Counted from the stretch's first letter, positions 17,320 through 27,155 are shown. The stretch: DNA of 49,420 bases from Tannerella sp. (GCA_031276675.1 JAISMO010000135.1:1-49420); one strand, 5' to 3'. The notes: generated from the letters alone by a model not told the origin. Numbers and translations are program-made.

Positions 17320-18711
17320 TTAAATGCCCCTCTGCTCCTTCTCACTTTTTTCCCTTAGAAATTCAATGAGTTCATCCGGCGTCAACTGCGTTTGCCGGCC
17401 GGAGGCCATGTCCTTCAGCAGAAGGACGCCGGCGGCCATTTCCGTTTCGCCGGCAATGGCGACGAAGGGAATCTTTTTTGCATCGGCAAAACTCATCTGC
17501 TTCTTCATCCTGACTGCTTCGGGATAGATTTCCGTGCGGATACCGGCGGCCCTGGTACGGGCGGCCAGCGGCAGCAGCCATGCTTCTTCGCGGTCGCCGA
17601 AATTGACGAACAGTAACTGCGTTGTCTGCTGCGCGTTTTCGGGATAGAGGTTGAGCCGGTTCAGCACGTCGTAGATGCGGTCGGCGCCGAACGAGACGCC
17701 TACGCCGGAAAGACCGTCCACGCCGAAAACGCCTGTCAGATTGTCATACCGTCCGCCTCCGGCAATGCTGCCGATTTCGACATCCTGCGCCTTCACTTCA
17801 AAAATAGCGCCGGTATAGTAACTCAGGCCGCGTGCCAGCGTGAGGTCCAGTTCGAGCGTGGCCGTCAGCGAAAGCCGCTCCACGCGGTCGAGGATGCATC
17901 CTGTCTCTTCAATGCCTTTCCGTCCTGCGGCGGAGGAAGAGAGCAGACCGGTCAGCGCGGCCAGTTTTTCGCGGGCGCTTCCCGTCAGGCCGATCAGGGG
18001 CTGCAGCCGGGCGATGGCCGTTTCGGACAGGCCTTTGCCGCGGAGTTCGGCGTTGACGTTTTCCGCTCCGATTTTATCCAGTTTGTCAATGGCCACCGTG
18101 ATGTCGGCAATGCGTTCGGCTTCGCCGATGATTTCCGCGATACCGGTGAGTATCTTCCGGCTGTTTATCCGGATGCAGACGCGAATCCCCAGGCGGCGGA
18201 AGACTTCGTCCATGATCTGGATCAGTTCGGCTTCGTTGAGCAGCGAATCCGACCCGACAATGTCGCCGTCGCACTGGTAAAACTCGCGGTAACGCCCCTG
18301 CTGCGGCCGGTCGGCCCGCCAGACGGGCTGGATCTGGTAACGCTTGAAGGGAAACGTAAGTTCGTTGCGGTGCTGTACGACGAAGCGGGCAAAGGGCACC
18401 GTCAGGTCATAGCGCAATCCCTTTTCGCAGGCTTTCGCCGCAAAACGGACGGGATTCCTTTCCTGCAGTTCCTCATCCGTGATGCCGGCGAAGCAGTCGC
18501 CCGAATTGAGTATCCTGAACAGCAGCCTGTCGCCTTCTTCTCCATACTTGCCTGTCAGGGTAGAGAGATGCTCCATGGCGGGCGTTTCGATCTGCCGGAA
18601 ACCGAACAGATGATAGACCTCGCGAATGGTATTGAAAAGGTAGTTGCGCTTTGCAGTTTCTTCCGGAGAGAAATCCCGGGTTCCCTTGGGGATGGATGGC
18701 TTTTGTATCAT
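17320..18711 (-). CDS. hisS: Histidyl-tRNA synthetase
   Basis: 463 residues from the ATG complementary to 18709-18711; the frame continues upstream into the peptidase gene and that part is spurious. [12 protein letters not shown] starts the class II core. Motif 2 reads [25 protein letters not shown] (about 112-136), and the HisA region [15 protein letters not shown] (about 300) and GGRYDNL follow. A C-terminal anticodon-binding domain (from about 370: LLFVNFGD...[23 protein letters not shown]) is complete. It charges tRNA-His. It lies 14 bp after the zinc peptidase gene, so both share a transcript. Confidence 0.96.
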   Translation of the reverse strand: MIQKPSIPKGTRDFSPEETAKRNYLFNTIREVYHLFGFRQIETPAMEHLSTLTGKYGEEGDRLLFRILNSGDCFAGITDEELQERNPVRFAAKACEKGLRYDLTVPFARFVVQHRNELTFPFKRYQIQPVWRADRPQQGRYREFYQCDGDIVGSDSLLNEAELIQIMDEVFRRLGIRVCIRINSRKILTGIAEIIGEAERIADITVAIDKLDKIGAENVNAELRGKGLSETAIARLQPLIGLTGSAREKLAALTGLLSSSAAGRKGIEETGCILDRVERLSLTATLELDLTLARGLSYYTGAIFEVKAQDVEIGSIAGGGRYDNLTGVFGVDGLSGVGVSFGADRIYDVLNRLNLYPENAQQTTQLLFVNFGDREEAWLLPLAARTRAAGIRTEIYPEAVRMKKQMSFADAKKIPFVAIAGETEMAAGVLLLKDMASGRQTQLTPDELIEFLREKSEKEQRGI

Positions 18712-18725
18712 GTCCGGCCAGCGTG

Positions 18726-19421
18726 TTAATTCCGTCTTCCTCCCAGAAAGATCATCACGTAATAGAGCAGCATGGCCAGTGAACCCAGCGCCGCCACCAC
18801 ATAGGTGTATGCAGCCGAACGGAGTGCATCCTCCGCCTTTCCGTGCGTGGTCACATTGGTGATGCCCGTGCTGCGCAGCCAGGTCAGCGCCCGCAGGCTG
18901 GCGTTGATTTCCACCGGAAGGGTGATGAAACTGAAGAGCGTTGTCACGGCAAACAGCAGGATGCCAAAGAGTAGGAGCTGCGGGAAGACCTTGAGCGTGA
19001 ACATCCCGCCCAGCAATACCCACTGGACGATGCCGGATGAAAAACTTACCACCGGCACCAGCGCCGACCGCATCTTCAGAGGCGCATAGGCCGCGGCATG
19101 TTGCAGGGCATGGCCGCACTCGTGGGCGGCCACGGCGGCGGCCGCAAGGCTGTTGCCGCTGTATACCGGCTGACTGAGGTTTACCGTTTTATTAACCGGA
19201 TTGTAATGATCGGTCAAGTGCCCGGCCACGGAGGTCACGCTCACGTCATAGACGCTGTTTTCGCGCAGCATCCGTTCGGCGATGTCGCGTCCCGTCAGGC
19301 CGCCCGGCAGCGGGATTTTCGAATATTTCCCGAAGCGGGACTTCAACCGCGCCGAGACGGCCCAGCTGAGCGCTGCCATACCGATAAAGATTACCCAGTA
19401 TAAAGAAGATGTCATAATCAT
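18726..19421 (-). CDS. Membrane zinc metallopeptidase, YugP family
   Basis: 231 residues. An N-terminal membrane helix ([18 protein letters not shown]) precedes the conserved [54 protein letters not shown] block. HECGH is the zinc-binding motif (about residues 100-104). Three more helices follow ([54 protein letters not shown]). This is the Zn-peptidase-2 (YugP-like) family; its substrate is unknown. It is upstream of hisS with a 14-bp gap. A start at Met3 (19415) is equally good. Confidence 0.9.
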   Translation of the reverse strand: MIMTSSLYWVIFIGMAALSWAVSARLKSRFGKYSKIPLPGGLTGRDIAERMLRENSVYDVSVTSVAGHLTDHYNPVNKTVNLSQPVYSGNSLAAAAVAAHECGHALQHAAAYAPLKMRSALVPVVSFSSGIVQWVLLGGMFTLKVFPQLLLFGILLFAVTTLFSFITLPVEINASLRALTWLRSTGITNVTTHGKAEDALRSAAYTYVVAALGSLAMLLYYVMIFLGGRRN

Positions 19422-19595
19422 AATTCTTTCCTTTTTAAGTTATTGATACCGTTCTCCGGTCCTGCAAAAAGTTTGCCACTCGACAAAATGGCAGTCTGCA
19501 TGTGTCATTTTACAGGAGAATCAAATCCTTTCGGGATGTTTACTGCATGGAGAAAAGGGTTCACCGGCAAAACCCTGTGTTCACGCAGGGTGGCT

Positions 19596-19868
19596 GCCGG
19601 TCTTTTCTCCGGCGCTGAAGAGAGACTTTTCCTCTTCTGCATCGGGAAGATACGGGCAGGCGTTACTGTCTGTCGAGCAGTAGCGTTACGTCACGTTGAG
19701 TAGTAACGTTACGTCGTGTCGAGTAGTAACGTTACGTCGCGTCGAGTAGCAGTGTTACAAAGAGATGCTTTGTAGCGTTACAAAGAGATGCTTTGTAGCA
19801 TTACAAAGCGCCTCAACGGTTCGGCCATACTTTGCGGAAGCGTGCCGGGAGCTGTTTTCGGCGAGGGC
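19596..19868 (+). repeat. Composite dispersed element, copy 1 (with array B of 23-bp palindromes)
   Basis: Left flank 19596-19677 begins GCCGGTCTTTTCTCC and contains TTCCTCTTCTGCATC. Sub-array 1 has three 23-bp units with core GTAGTAACGTTACGTC (19675-19743). Sub-array 2 has two identical 23-bp units, dyad CTTTGTAGCGTTACAAAG (19754-19799), plus partial ones. Right flank 19826-19868 begins CATACTTTGCGGAAGCGTGC. Both flanks and the order of sub-arrays recur inverted at 48762-49150. The element fills most of the 500-bp gap 19422-19921 between two minus-strand genes. Short frames cross it, but the 23-bp period and non-silent differences between copies argue against coding. Confidence 0.88.
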
Positions 19869-19921
19869 AAACGCCTCCGGCGTACAGGGCGCTGCCCTCT
19901 GCCATCCACCTGCTTGCCGGG

Positions 19922-22372
19922 CTACAGCCGGATTGTCAGTACGTCTTCCGGCTGCATCCCTGTTTCCAGTATGCCGCCGGTCACGGGACAGGAAACGGGC
20001 TTCCCGTTCAGCGCGACGCTCATTTCAAACCGGTCTGCCGGCAGTTTTACCCGGAAACGGCCGCTTGCGTGCGCCTTCAGTCCGACCTCCTGCCAGCGAC
20101 CGTTTTTCCACCGGGCGGCCACTTCGCCTCCGCCCGCTACGCGCAAACCGCTGAAAGAGCCGGTTTGCCAGGCCGCCGGCAGCGCCGGCAGAAATTCAAT
20201 GTATCCGTTCCGGCTCTGCACCAGCATTTCTGCAATACCGGCGGCTCCTCCAAAATTTCCGTCGATCTGAAACGGCGGATGAGCGCAGAACAGATTGGGA
20301 TACGTTCCCCCGCCCTGCTCATAGTCGAATCCCTTCTTTGTGCAGGGCCTTAGCAGGTCGGTCAGCAGTTTGTACGCATGTTCCCCGTCGCGCAGGCACG
20401 CCCAGAAATTCACTTTCCAGGCCATCGACCAGCCGGTGCTTTCGTCGCCACGCGCTTCCAGCGTTTTACGCGCGGCTGCCGCAAGCTCGGGCGTCTTTTC
20501 CGGCGTAATCTCACTGCCCGGATACAGGCCGTAGAGGTGGGACACGTGACGGTGATGCGGATCGCTTTCCGGGAAAGGTTCCATCCACTCCATGATACGA
20601 CCGTCGGGGCTGATGGTGGTCGGCATCAGACGTGCCTGCCTGTCGGCGAGGGTTTTCACGAAGTCCCCGTCAACACCCAGTATCCCGGCAGCTTCGGTAA
20701 CGTTCTGAAACAGTTCGCGCAGGAGCTGGTTATCCATCGCGGAACCGGCACAGACACTGACGCGCTTCCCGCCGGGCATGACGTACGCATTCTCCGGCGA
20801 AGTGGTCGGCGCCGTGACCAGATACCGGCTGCGCGGGTCTTCTACCAGCATGTCCGTGAAAAACAGCGCCGCCTCCTTCATCACCGGATACACCCCGGCC
20901 AGGTAGGCCCTGTCCTGCGTATACAGGTAGTGATTGTACAGATGGGCGCACAGCCAGGCGGCCGAAGTATTGGTGGCGCCCCAGGAGGGATGATCGCCGG
21001 GCGCCGTGAACTCCCATACGTTGCCCAGTACGTGCGTGACCCAGCCCCGCGCGTTGTAGAACACCTTTGCTGTGTGACGACCGCTCTCCACCTGCTGTTT
21101 CGTCCATTCAATCAGGGGAAGATGCAACTCCGCCAGATTGCCTGATTCCGCCGGCCAGAGGTTCATCTGCAAATTGATATTCAGGTGATAGTCTCCGTTC
21201 CACGGAGTTTGAACCGTATGACACCACAGGCCCTGCAGATTGGGCGGAAGACCGCCGGGACGGGTGGATGAGATCAGCAGGTAACGCCCGAACTGGTAAT
21301 ACAGCGCCGCCAGGGACGGATCGTTGCCTTCCCGTTGAAAAGCCTCCAGACGCTGATTCATCGGCAGAGCCTCCTTCTCTTTCACATACCCGAAATCGAC
21401 CCTGACCCTGCTGAAAAGCTTCCGGTAAGCCGCCTCGTGCTCGCTTTTCAGCTGTTCATACCGTTTATTTTCCACCGCCTGAAACAGCGAGTCCAGCTGT
21501 CCGTTCACCTCTTTCCCGAAATAATCGGTAGCCATGCCCGTCAGCAGGATTATTTCGGAAGCGTTTTTCACCTGCAGGAGCGTATCGTCCGTAATGATTT
21601 GCTGACCGTCGCGCGGCAGGATCACCCGTACCCGCGCGCCATACCGGATGCCCTCCGGCGCCTTCAGGCTGTCGCCGCCGAACAGGCGTCCGCTCATCTG
21701 GAGGCCGGAGCCGCCGGGCGAAACGGCATACCGCTCGGGACGATCCAGCGAAATGCTCACGTTCAGCGCCTTTTCACTGTCTGCACACAGGTAGATCACG
21801 GCCAGATCCGCGGCAAACGAAGTGAAGGCCTCCCGACGGAAAGTCGTCCCGCCCTTTTTGAAAGAAACCGTGGCTACGGCCCTGTCGAGATTCAGTTCGC
21901 GCCGGTAGCCGGATACCTCCTCTGCATCTTCGTTGAAGGAATACCGCAGTCTCAGGTTACCCAGCACCTGATAACTGCCGTAGGGCAGGCTCGCACCGTT
22001 ACCCCGTCCGCCGCCTTCACCTCTGCACACAAACGTTTTATACATCAGTTCCTGCGCCTCGTCATTCCGTCCTTCAAACAGCAGCCTGCGGATTTCCGGC
22101 AACGCCCCCGCTGCCGCCGGATTGTCCGTATTCTGCCGGCTGCCCGACCACATCGAAATCTCGTTCAGCACACAGTTTTCCTGTTCCACTCCGCCGTCCG
22201 GCATCAGACCGATCCGTCCGTTTCCCAGCGGCAACGTCTCTTCCCACACGCTTGCCGGCGCGTCAAAATGATAGGACAAATCGCCCCTTGTCACAATTTC
22301 CACCACTTTGCCGCACCCGCAAACAAACAGGCACGACACCCAAAAAAATACCTTCACTCGGTTCATATCCAT
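19922..22372 (-). CDS. GH95 family alpha-L-fucosidase lipoprotein
   Basis: 816 residues, the usual GH95 length. The leader ends at the lipobox FVCGC, so the enzyme is a periplasmic or surface lipoprotein. The N-terminal beta-sandwich domain starts with LSYHFDAPASVWEETLPLGNGRIG and WSGSRQNTDNP. In the (alpha/alpha)6 barrel, GDYHLNINLQMNLWPAES supplies the two catalytic-site Asn, TTSPENAYV the acid Glu and FQIDGNFGGAAGIAEM the Asp, by comparison with Bifidobacterium AfcA. It would cut terminal fucose (alpha-1,2 in characterised members; some relatives act on L-galactose). It stands alone with its own promoter; no Sus genes are adjacent. Confidence 0.93.
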   Translation of the reverse strand: MDMNRVKVFFWVSCLFVCGCGKVVEIVTRGDLSYHFDAPASVWEETLPLGNGRIGLMPDGGVEQENCVLNEISMWSGSRQNTDNPAAAGALPEIRRLLFEGRNDEAQELMYKTFVCRGEGGGRGNGASLPYGSYQVLGNLRLRYSFNEDAEEVSGYRRELNLDRAVATVSFKKGGTTFRREAFTSFAADLAVIYLCADSEKALNVSISLDRPERYAVSPGGSGLQMSGRLFGGDSLKAPEGIRYGARVRVILPRDGQQIITDDTLLQVKNASEIILLTGMATDYFGKEVNGQLDSLFQAVENKRYEQLKSEHEAAYRKLFSRVRVDFGYVKEKEALPMNQRLEAFQREGNDPSLAALYYQFGRYLLISSTRPGGLPPNLQGLWCHTVQTPWNGDYHLNINLQMNLWPAESGNLAELHLPLIEWTKQQVESGRHTAKVFYNARGWVTHVLGNVWEFTAPGDHPSWGATNTSAAWLCAHLYNHYLYTQDRAYLAGVYPVMKEAALFFTDMLVEDPRSRYLVTAPTTSPENAYVMPGGKRVSVCAGSAMDNQLLRELFQNVTEAAGILGVDGDFVKTLADRQARLMPTTISPDGRIMEWMEPFPESDPHHRHVSHLYGLYPGSEITPEKTPELAAAARKTLEARGDESTGWSMAWKVNFWACLRDGEHAYKLLTDLLRPCTKKGFDYEQGGGTYPNLFCAHPPFQIDGNFGGAAGIAEMLVQSRNGYIEFLPALPAAWQTGSFSGLRVAGGGEVAARWKNGRWQEVGLKAHASGRFRVKLPADRFEMSVALNGKPVSCPVTGGILETGMQPEDVLTIRL

Positions 22373-22406
22373 TTCTTTTTTTTAGTTCCGTTCTTTTTTA
22401 CCGGGA

Positions 22407-22414
22407 CAAATATA
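22407..22414 (-). promoter_or_regulatory. -7 element (TATATTTG) of the GH95 gene
   Basis: Exact TAnnTTTG match on the minus strand, 34 bases before the GH95 ATG. The 299-bp divergent gap 22373-22671 also carries the porin promoter; a 75-codon minus-strand frame in it has no recognisable product and I do not call it. Confidence 0.65.
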
Positions 22415-22593
22415 GCACAGAATCCTTAAGGTTACGGTTGAAAAAATCGAGGTTAAAGATTTCCGCGCGGAGTATGCTGCCACAGGTCGATGACTCGCGC
22501 TCGGGAAACGGCGGCCTTCTTTTTCAGTCATAAAAATCAGGCTGATACCTAAAAACAGGTAGTACGGCAGTTTAAAATGGTCATTGGTAGTGA

Positions 22594-22624
22594 TTGTGTC
22601 CAGCGTCAAAAATGTTTAACTTTG
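22594..22624 (+). promoter_or_regulatory. Promoter of the porin gene
   Basis: -33 TTG (22594-22596), 20-bp spacer and -7 TAACTTTG (22617-22624); the ATG is at 22672. Confidence 0.65.
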
Positions 22625-22671
22625 CGGACTGAAAAAGGTTTGTCTGTCAGGCATCATTAATGAAGTAGAAA

Positions 22672-24012
22672 ATGAAAAAAAGATATGCACTGTTCCTTGG
22701 AACAGGATTGATGAGTATATGTATGGAGCTTTCGGCCCGTGACGGCATTGAAAGCGAAGGGCAGGTCACGGGTTCCGTGTCGGCGGTTGAGGCAGGCAGG
22801 ACGGTGAATCCGCCCGTGTCGCGCCTGCAACTGGGCGGCTATGGCGAGGCGGTGGCTCAGCGCATGTTCTACAGCGACAGCCCCGCGCGATACTGGTATC
22901 CGGAAACCAACAGGGATGCGGTTCATGGCCGTTTCGATCTTCCTCACGTTGTTTTTTATCTCGCCTATGATTTCGGTCACGGCTGGAAAGTGTCCACCGA
23001 AGTAGAGTTTGAACACGGAGGCACGGGTTCGACCTACGAAATCGAGACTACGGAGGCCGGCGAATACGAGACCGAAATCGAAAAAGGCGGTGAAGTCGCC
23101 CTTGAACAGTTCTGGATTGAAAAAAGTTTCTCGTCTGCGGCCAATCTGCGCATGGGACATATTATCGTGCCGGTGGGGCTGACGAATCAGCATCACATGC
23201 CTACGGAGTTTTTCTCCGTCCTCCGCCCGGAGGAGGAAACGGCCATCCTCCCCAGCACGTGGCATGAAACGGGCGTCAGTTTCTGGGGACGCCTGAAGGC
23301 ATGGCGTTATGAGATGCAGTTTATTTCCGGTCTGGACGCCGAACGCTTCAGCGAAGCCGGCTGGATTCAGGGCGGCTCGACTTCCCCCTACGAGTTCTCC
23401 ATTGCCAACAACTATGCGGGCGCTCTGCGGGTAGACAACTACTCGGTAGAGGGCTTGCGCATGGGGCTGAGCGGCTATTTCGGATTCAGTGCGAGAAATA
23501 GCCTGAAACCCGACCGCTATGTATATGACGGCTCGCCCGTCAACGGTTCCGTGACCGTCGGCACGCTGGACGCCGTCTACGACTACCGCGCGGTGCTGGC
23601 GCGTGCCAATGCCGTCTACGGTCACCTGGGCGATTCGTACACCATTTCGCGAGTCAACAAGAAGATGCCTTCCAAAAGCCCGTCGGCGCGGACGGACGTG
23701 GCCTCGGACGTGCTGAGCTGGTATGTTGAAGCGGGCTATGACGTGATGTCGTTCTTCCCCGGCCGCAGGTATCGGGGAGATAAATTATATGTATACGGGC
23801 ACTGCGGTTACTACCATTCGATGTACAGGACCGTCTCAAGCATCATGCCCAAAAGATGGTGCGAAAAACGAATCTTCAGCGCCGGATTGAACTACTTCCC
23901 CCTGCGCGACGTGGTTATCAAGGCCGAATATCAGTTCCGGAAGTTCGAGGCGCCGTACAACAACGAGCCGACCCTTTCGCTGGGCGTTGCCTATTCGGGA
24001 CTTTTTCTGTGA
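22672..24012 (+). CDS. Outer-membrane porin, probably linked to metal uptake
   Basis: 446 residues with a signal peptide ending near ELSARDG. LQLGGYGEAVAQRMFYSD is a first beta strand of a Bacteroidetes porin; strands with alternating hydrophobic residues continue through FDLPHVVFYLAYDFGHGWKVSTEVEFEHGG and RMGHIIVPVGLTNQHHMPTEFFSVLRPEEE, which resembles phosphate/short-substrate porins of the OprO/OprP type. The C-terminus is a classical last strand (PTLSLGVAYSGLFL, terminal hydrophobic residue). It lies 44 bp upstream of an imelysin-like lipoprotein and a di-heme oxidoreductase, a set often found together in Bacteroidetes and thought to serve iron acquisition. Substrate is inferred from context only. 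Confidence 0.75.
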   Translation: MKKRYALFLGTGLMSICMELSARDGIESEGQVTGSVSAVEAGRTVNPPVSRLQLGGYGEAVAQRMFYSDSPARYWYPETNRDAVHGRFDLPHVVFYLAYDFGHGWKVSTEVEFEHGGTGSTYEIETTEAGEYETEIEKGGEVALEQFWIEKSFSSAANLRMGHIIVPVGLTNQHHMPTEFFSVLRPEEETAILPSTWHETGVSFWGRLKAWRYEMQFISGLDAERFSEAGWIQGGSTSPYEFSIANNYAGALRVDNYSVEGLRMGLSGYFGFSARNSLKPDRYVYDGSPVNGSVTVGTLDAVYDYRAVLARANAVYGHLGDSYTISRVNKKMPSKSPSARTDVASDVLSWYVEAGYDVMSFFPGRRYRGDKLYVYGHCGYYHSMYRTVSSIMPKRWCEKRIFSAGLNYFPLRDVVIKAEYQFRKFEAPYNNEPTLSLGVAYSGLFL

Positions 24013-24056
24013 CATTCTATCATATAAGTATTCATTCAATAAAACAACAAGCAATT

Positions 24057-25241
24057 ATGAAGAAATTATTTTGTAACATTATGTCGGTAACGGCAACCCT
24101 GATACTGGTTGCCGGCATGTCCTCGTGCGAGAAAGACAAAGGCGGCGACGAGGGCAGGGAGACAAACAGCGATGAACTGTATCAGTCCATTCTCGGTTCG
24201 TATATTGAATCGACCGTTATTCCCACCTACCGGTCGCTGGCTGAAGCGGCGCTCGAAATGCGCGCCGCCAACACGGCGCTGAAAAACGACCCGTCGGATG
24301 CGAACATGAAAGCGGCTTCGGATGCGTGGATGAAAGCGCGCATCGCGTGGGAAATCAGCGAAGCATTCCTGTTCGGACCCGTGGGCGAACAGGCGCTGGA
24401 TATTGACGGGCACATTGATTCCTGGCCGCTGGAACTGGACCTGATACTGGCAACGCTGGAACAGGAAGCGACCGAACTGACCGGCGAGAAAGCCTGGGCG
24501 GAACTGGATGCCGAGGTCATCGGCTTTCATGTCACCGAATACCTCCTCTTTCGCGAAGGGCAGGCGCGACCGGTGAGCGACCTCTCGGAGGCTGAACTGA
24601 AATACCTTACGGCAGCTACCGACGCACTGGTGTGGGATTGCGTGCTGGCCTACGTAGCCTGGGCAGGCGAAAATGCGGTAACGACGGAGATGCGTGCCGT
24701 TTTCAACGAGAACCCCGACGTAAAAGCGCACCTGGAGGCCAATGCCAGCTATAAGGAATTTGCCGGGAAGCTGTCTCCGCGGTCGGCAGGCGGCAACTAT
24801 GCCTCCTGGGCCGATGCACTGAGCGAGATAGCCGTCGGCGCTGCCGAAATCGCAGGCGAGGTGGGCGCTACCAAAATTGCCGAACCCTACGAAAACCGGC
24901 GGACGGAAGATGTGGAATCCTGGTATAGCTGGCATTCGCTGGATGACTACCAGAACAATATCCGCAGCATTCAGAACGCCTATCTCGGCGGCATGGACGA
25001 CAATTCGCGCCGGACGGCCTGCCTGAGCGCCTGCATTGCCACGGTGGATGCCGACCTGGACCGCGACATCAAAGCCGGGATAAACGATTGCCTGACCAAA
25101 ATTGCCGCTATCGGAACGGGAGGCAAATCGTTCTACGAAGTCGTGCGCGACCAGATTAACGCTCCGCAGGTTGATGCGGCGGTCGAAGCCTGTATCACAC
25201 TTCAAAACCTGTTTGACCGTATCCCGGATATTATTGAATAA
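24057..25241 (+). CDS. Imelysin-family lipoprotein
   Basis: 394 residues from the ATG at 24057; an upstream in-frame extension overlaps the porin gene. The lipobox VAGMSSC gives Cys22. An all-helical body holds the imelysin (peptidase M75, ICMP-like) signature GFHVTEYLLF, that is GxHxxE, near residue 160. NTALKNDPSDANMKAASDAWMKARIAWEISEAFLFGPV is the typical first imelysin helix pair. Members bind iron or haem-related ligands in the periplasm or at the surface. It follows the porin by 44 bp and precedes the di-heme oxidoreductase by 86 bp, so it likely belongs to the same metal-uptake set. Confidence 0.88.
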   Translation: MKKLFCNIMSVTATLILVAGMSSCEKDKGGDEGRETNSDELYQSILGSYIESTVIPTYRSLAEAALEMRAANTALKNDPSDANMKAASDAWMKARIAWEISEAFLFGPVGEQALDIDGHIDSWPLELDLILATLEQEATELTGEKAWAELDAEVIGFHVTEYLLFREGQARPVSDLSEAELKYLTAATDALVWDCVLAYVAWAGENAVTTEMRAVFNENPDVKAHLEANASYKEFAGKLSPRSAGGNYASWADALSEIAVGAAEIAGEVGATKIAEPYENRRTEDVESWYSWHSLDDYQNNIRSIQNAYLGGMDDNSRRTACLSACIATVDADLDRDIKAGINDCLTKIAAIGTGGKSFYEVVRDQINAPQVDAAVEACITLQNLFDRIPDIIE

Positions 25242-25272
25242 CAGTCAATCAATAAATCAATGGCAAGTAAGA

Positions 25273-25309
25273 GGAAAAGTGCGGGTATTTTGTATATTTG
25301 CACTTTTCC
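25273..25309 (+). promoter_or_regulatory. -7 element inside an inverted repeat upstream of the di-heme oxidoreductase
   Basis: -7 TATATTTG (25293-25300) lies between the arms of a perfect 10-bp inverted repeat GGAAAAGTGC (25273-25282) / GCACTTTTCC (25300-25309). The ATG is at 25328. The repeat may be an operator covering the promoter, or the hairpin may act as a terminator or attenuator after the imelysin gene. Confidence 0.6.
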
Positions 25310-25327
25310 CATTCATTTAAAAAAGGT

Positions 25328-26860
25328 ATGAAAAGATTCAATTCACTGATCACTACAACGCTGCTGCTTGTGCTGGCGGCAGCCTGTTCGGACGACCCGG
25401 CCCTGGACCCGGTCTTGCCGGACGACAACGGGTATGGCGAAGAATGGTATGCCGGCGGCAAAAACGGTACCGTCTTCAACGCTACGGCACGCGCCTACAG
25501 GCAGCCGGTGCAGGCCATCAATGAAGACCCCGTGCTCTACCGTCAGTTTATGCGCGGCGAGGAACTGGCCGCCAAGAGTTTTGTGGCGGCCGGCGAAACG
25601 GGCTACTCCGGCCTCGGCCCGGTATACATCCGCAAGTCCTGCATCGCCTGCCACCCCAGCTACGGGGGACACAGCAAGCGGGTCGACAGGTTTGACACCA
25701 ACGACAGCCGCAACGGCTACCTGCTGATGATCTACGACCCGGCCTCGCCCACACTGGCGCTGGCCTCAAAGTATTTCACCGGCATGACGCAGACGCGCGC
25801 CGTCGCTCCCTTCAAGCCGCCCATCAACGAAGCGGGCATCCACCTGACGTGGCACGAATACGTTGACGAACACGGCAACCGATACGAAGACGGCACGCCC
25901 TACAGCGACGGCTACAGCTATGCCGGTACGCTGATCTATCCGACCGTCGAGGTCGATCAGAGCGCCATCCTGTTCCCCGACTTCGACATGAGCCGGCACG
26001 CCGCTTCCATCGAAGCCACCATCGGCATCTACGGCGTCGGCCTGATCGACGCCATCTCCGACGAGGATTTGCGGGCACAGTACGAAGAAGAACAGGCACG
26101 CGGATACTGTCCGGGCGTGATTGGCGCCGACATCGACGAGACCGGCCTGAATCCCTACTTCCCCGGCAAGCATCCCGGACGTTTCACCTACCTCTGTACC
26201 CGTGCGACGCTGGACAACGGGCCGGGCGCAAATGCCCTCTGGAACATTACCAACGTGACACGCCCCGACCGGAAGTATCACTACATCACCGAAGAATATG
26301 CCCGTGTCATGTCCGAGGACGCCGACGTGCAGGCAGCGCTGAAAAAAACGGCGGAGGAGATCAAAGCCGACCTGATGTCCACCCGGCTGGACGCGGAAAT
26401 GACGGCGGAAGATTTCGAGGCTTTCATGGTATGGCACCGCGCCCTCGCCGTGCCGGCCGCACGCAACCTCGACGACGAGACCGTACAGCGCGGACGCACG
26501 CTCTTTTACGAAACCGGCTGCACGGCCTGCCACCGTCCGTCGTGGACCACCCGCGCCGACTATACGCCGATGCCGGCCCTGTCGAACCAGAAGATTTATC
26601 CCTATTCCGACCTGCTGCGCCACGATCTGGACATGAAGGAACCGGGACGCGCCCGCGTATGCCGCACAACACCCCTGTGGGGACGCGGCCTGCTGCCCGT
26701 CACCTCGGGACACTCCGACATGCTGCACGACCTGCGTGCCCGCAACTGCGAGGAAGCCATCCTCTGGCACGGCGGCGAAGCCAAAAACACCAGGGAAAAG
26801 TTCCGTGCCATGCCGAAAGCCGACCGTCAAGCGTTAATCCGCTTCCTGGAATCAATCTGA
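25328..26860 (+). CDS. Di-heme oxidoreductase (DHOR/thiol oxidoreductase) family lipoprotein
   Basis: 510 residues from the ATG at 25328; the lipobox LAAAC places it in the envelope. Two c-type haem sites are present: CIACH (105-109) and CTACH (398-402). GLGPVYIRKSCIACHPSYGG and GRTLFYETGCTACHRP are the usual surroundings in the DUF1111/DHOR family, related to di-haem peroxidases. The TTPLWGRGLLP and MLHDLRARNCEEAILWHGGEA motifs near the C-terminus are the family's distal-ligand region. Its partner proteins here are the imelysin lipoprotein and the porin, and the three probably handle iron. The exact redox substrate is unknown. Confidence 0.9.
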   Translation: MKRFNSLITTTLLLVLAAACSDDPALDPVLPDDNGYGEEWYAGGKNGTVFNATARAYRQPVQAINEDPVLYRQFMRGEELAAKSFVAAGETGYSGLGPVYIRKSCIACHPSYGGHSKRVDRFDTNDSRNGYLLMIYDPASPTLALASKYFTGMTQTRAVAPFKPPINEAGIHLTWHEYVDEHGNRYEDGTPYSDGYSYAGTLIYPTVEVDQSAILFPDFDMSRHAASIEATIGIYGVGLIDAISDEDLRAQYEEEQARGYCPGVIGADIDETGLNPYFPGKHPGRFTYLCTRATLDNGPGANALWNITNVTRPDRKYHYITEEYARVMSEDADVQAALKKTAEEIKADLMSTRLDAEMTAEDFEAFMVWHRALAVPAARNLDDETVQRGRTLFYETGCTACHRPSWTTRADYTPMPALSNQKIYPYSDLLRHDLDMKEPGRARVCRTTPLWGRGLLPVTSGHSDMLHDLRARNCEEAILWHGGEAKNTREKFRAMPKADRQALIRFLESI

Positions 26861-26957
26861 GGCAAAGTTTCATTTCGATGGCCGGCTTCTCCGAAAGATT
26901 TTGAGCGTATTATCTCATGTTACGCATCCGGGTTTATCCACCGCTATGGCAGACACG

Positions 26958-27095
26958 CCGCTGTGCCGTCGGAGCGGGTGACCGCTATGCATTAGAGCAG
27001 CCGCCCGCTATGCATTAGAGCGGGCGCCTGCCATGCATTAGAGCGGGTACCCGCTATGCATTAGAGCGGGAGACCGATATGCATTATTAAACGGG
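26958..27095. repeat. Tandem array C: 23-bp palindromic units
   Basis: Five clear 23-bp units (26981-27095) preceded by one degenerate unit (26958-26980). The core CCGCTATGCATTAGAGCGG has a dyad with arms CCGCT/AGCGG around ATGCATTAG. It occupies the gap 26861-27208 between the di-heme oxidoreductase and a GNAT gene. The period is not a multiple of three. Outside the array the gap holds only a 13-base word shared with 42729-42741 and the GNAT promoter. Confidence 0.92.
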
Positions 27096-27155
27096 ACGGC
27101 CTGATTGTCGGCATCGAGGCTGCCCGATGGAGGCAGAAATACCGCATACAGGGTA

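Noticed and set aside
18712..19119. N-terminal extension of hisS by 136 codons
   Set aside because: It overlaps the zinc peptidase gene and is rich in Gly, Arg and His as expected for an out-of-frame reading; HisRS homology starts right at the chosen ATG.
19443..19815. Short proteins in the composite element (AGLFS..ERLFLF, EACRELF), similar between the two copies
   Set aside because: Similarity follows from the DNA repeat; most base differences are non-silent and the frames are broken by the 23-bp arrays, so coding selection is not supported.
22382..22609. 75-codon minus-strand frame between the GH95 and porin genes
   Set aside because: No recognisable domain, and it spans both divergent promoters.
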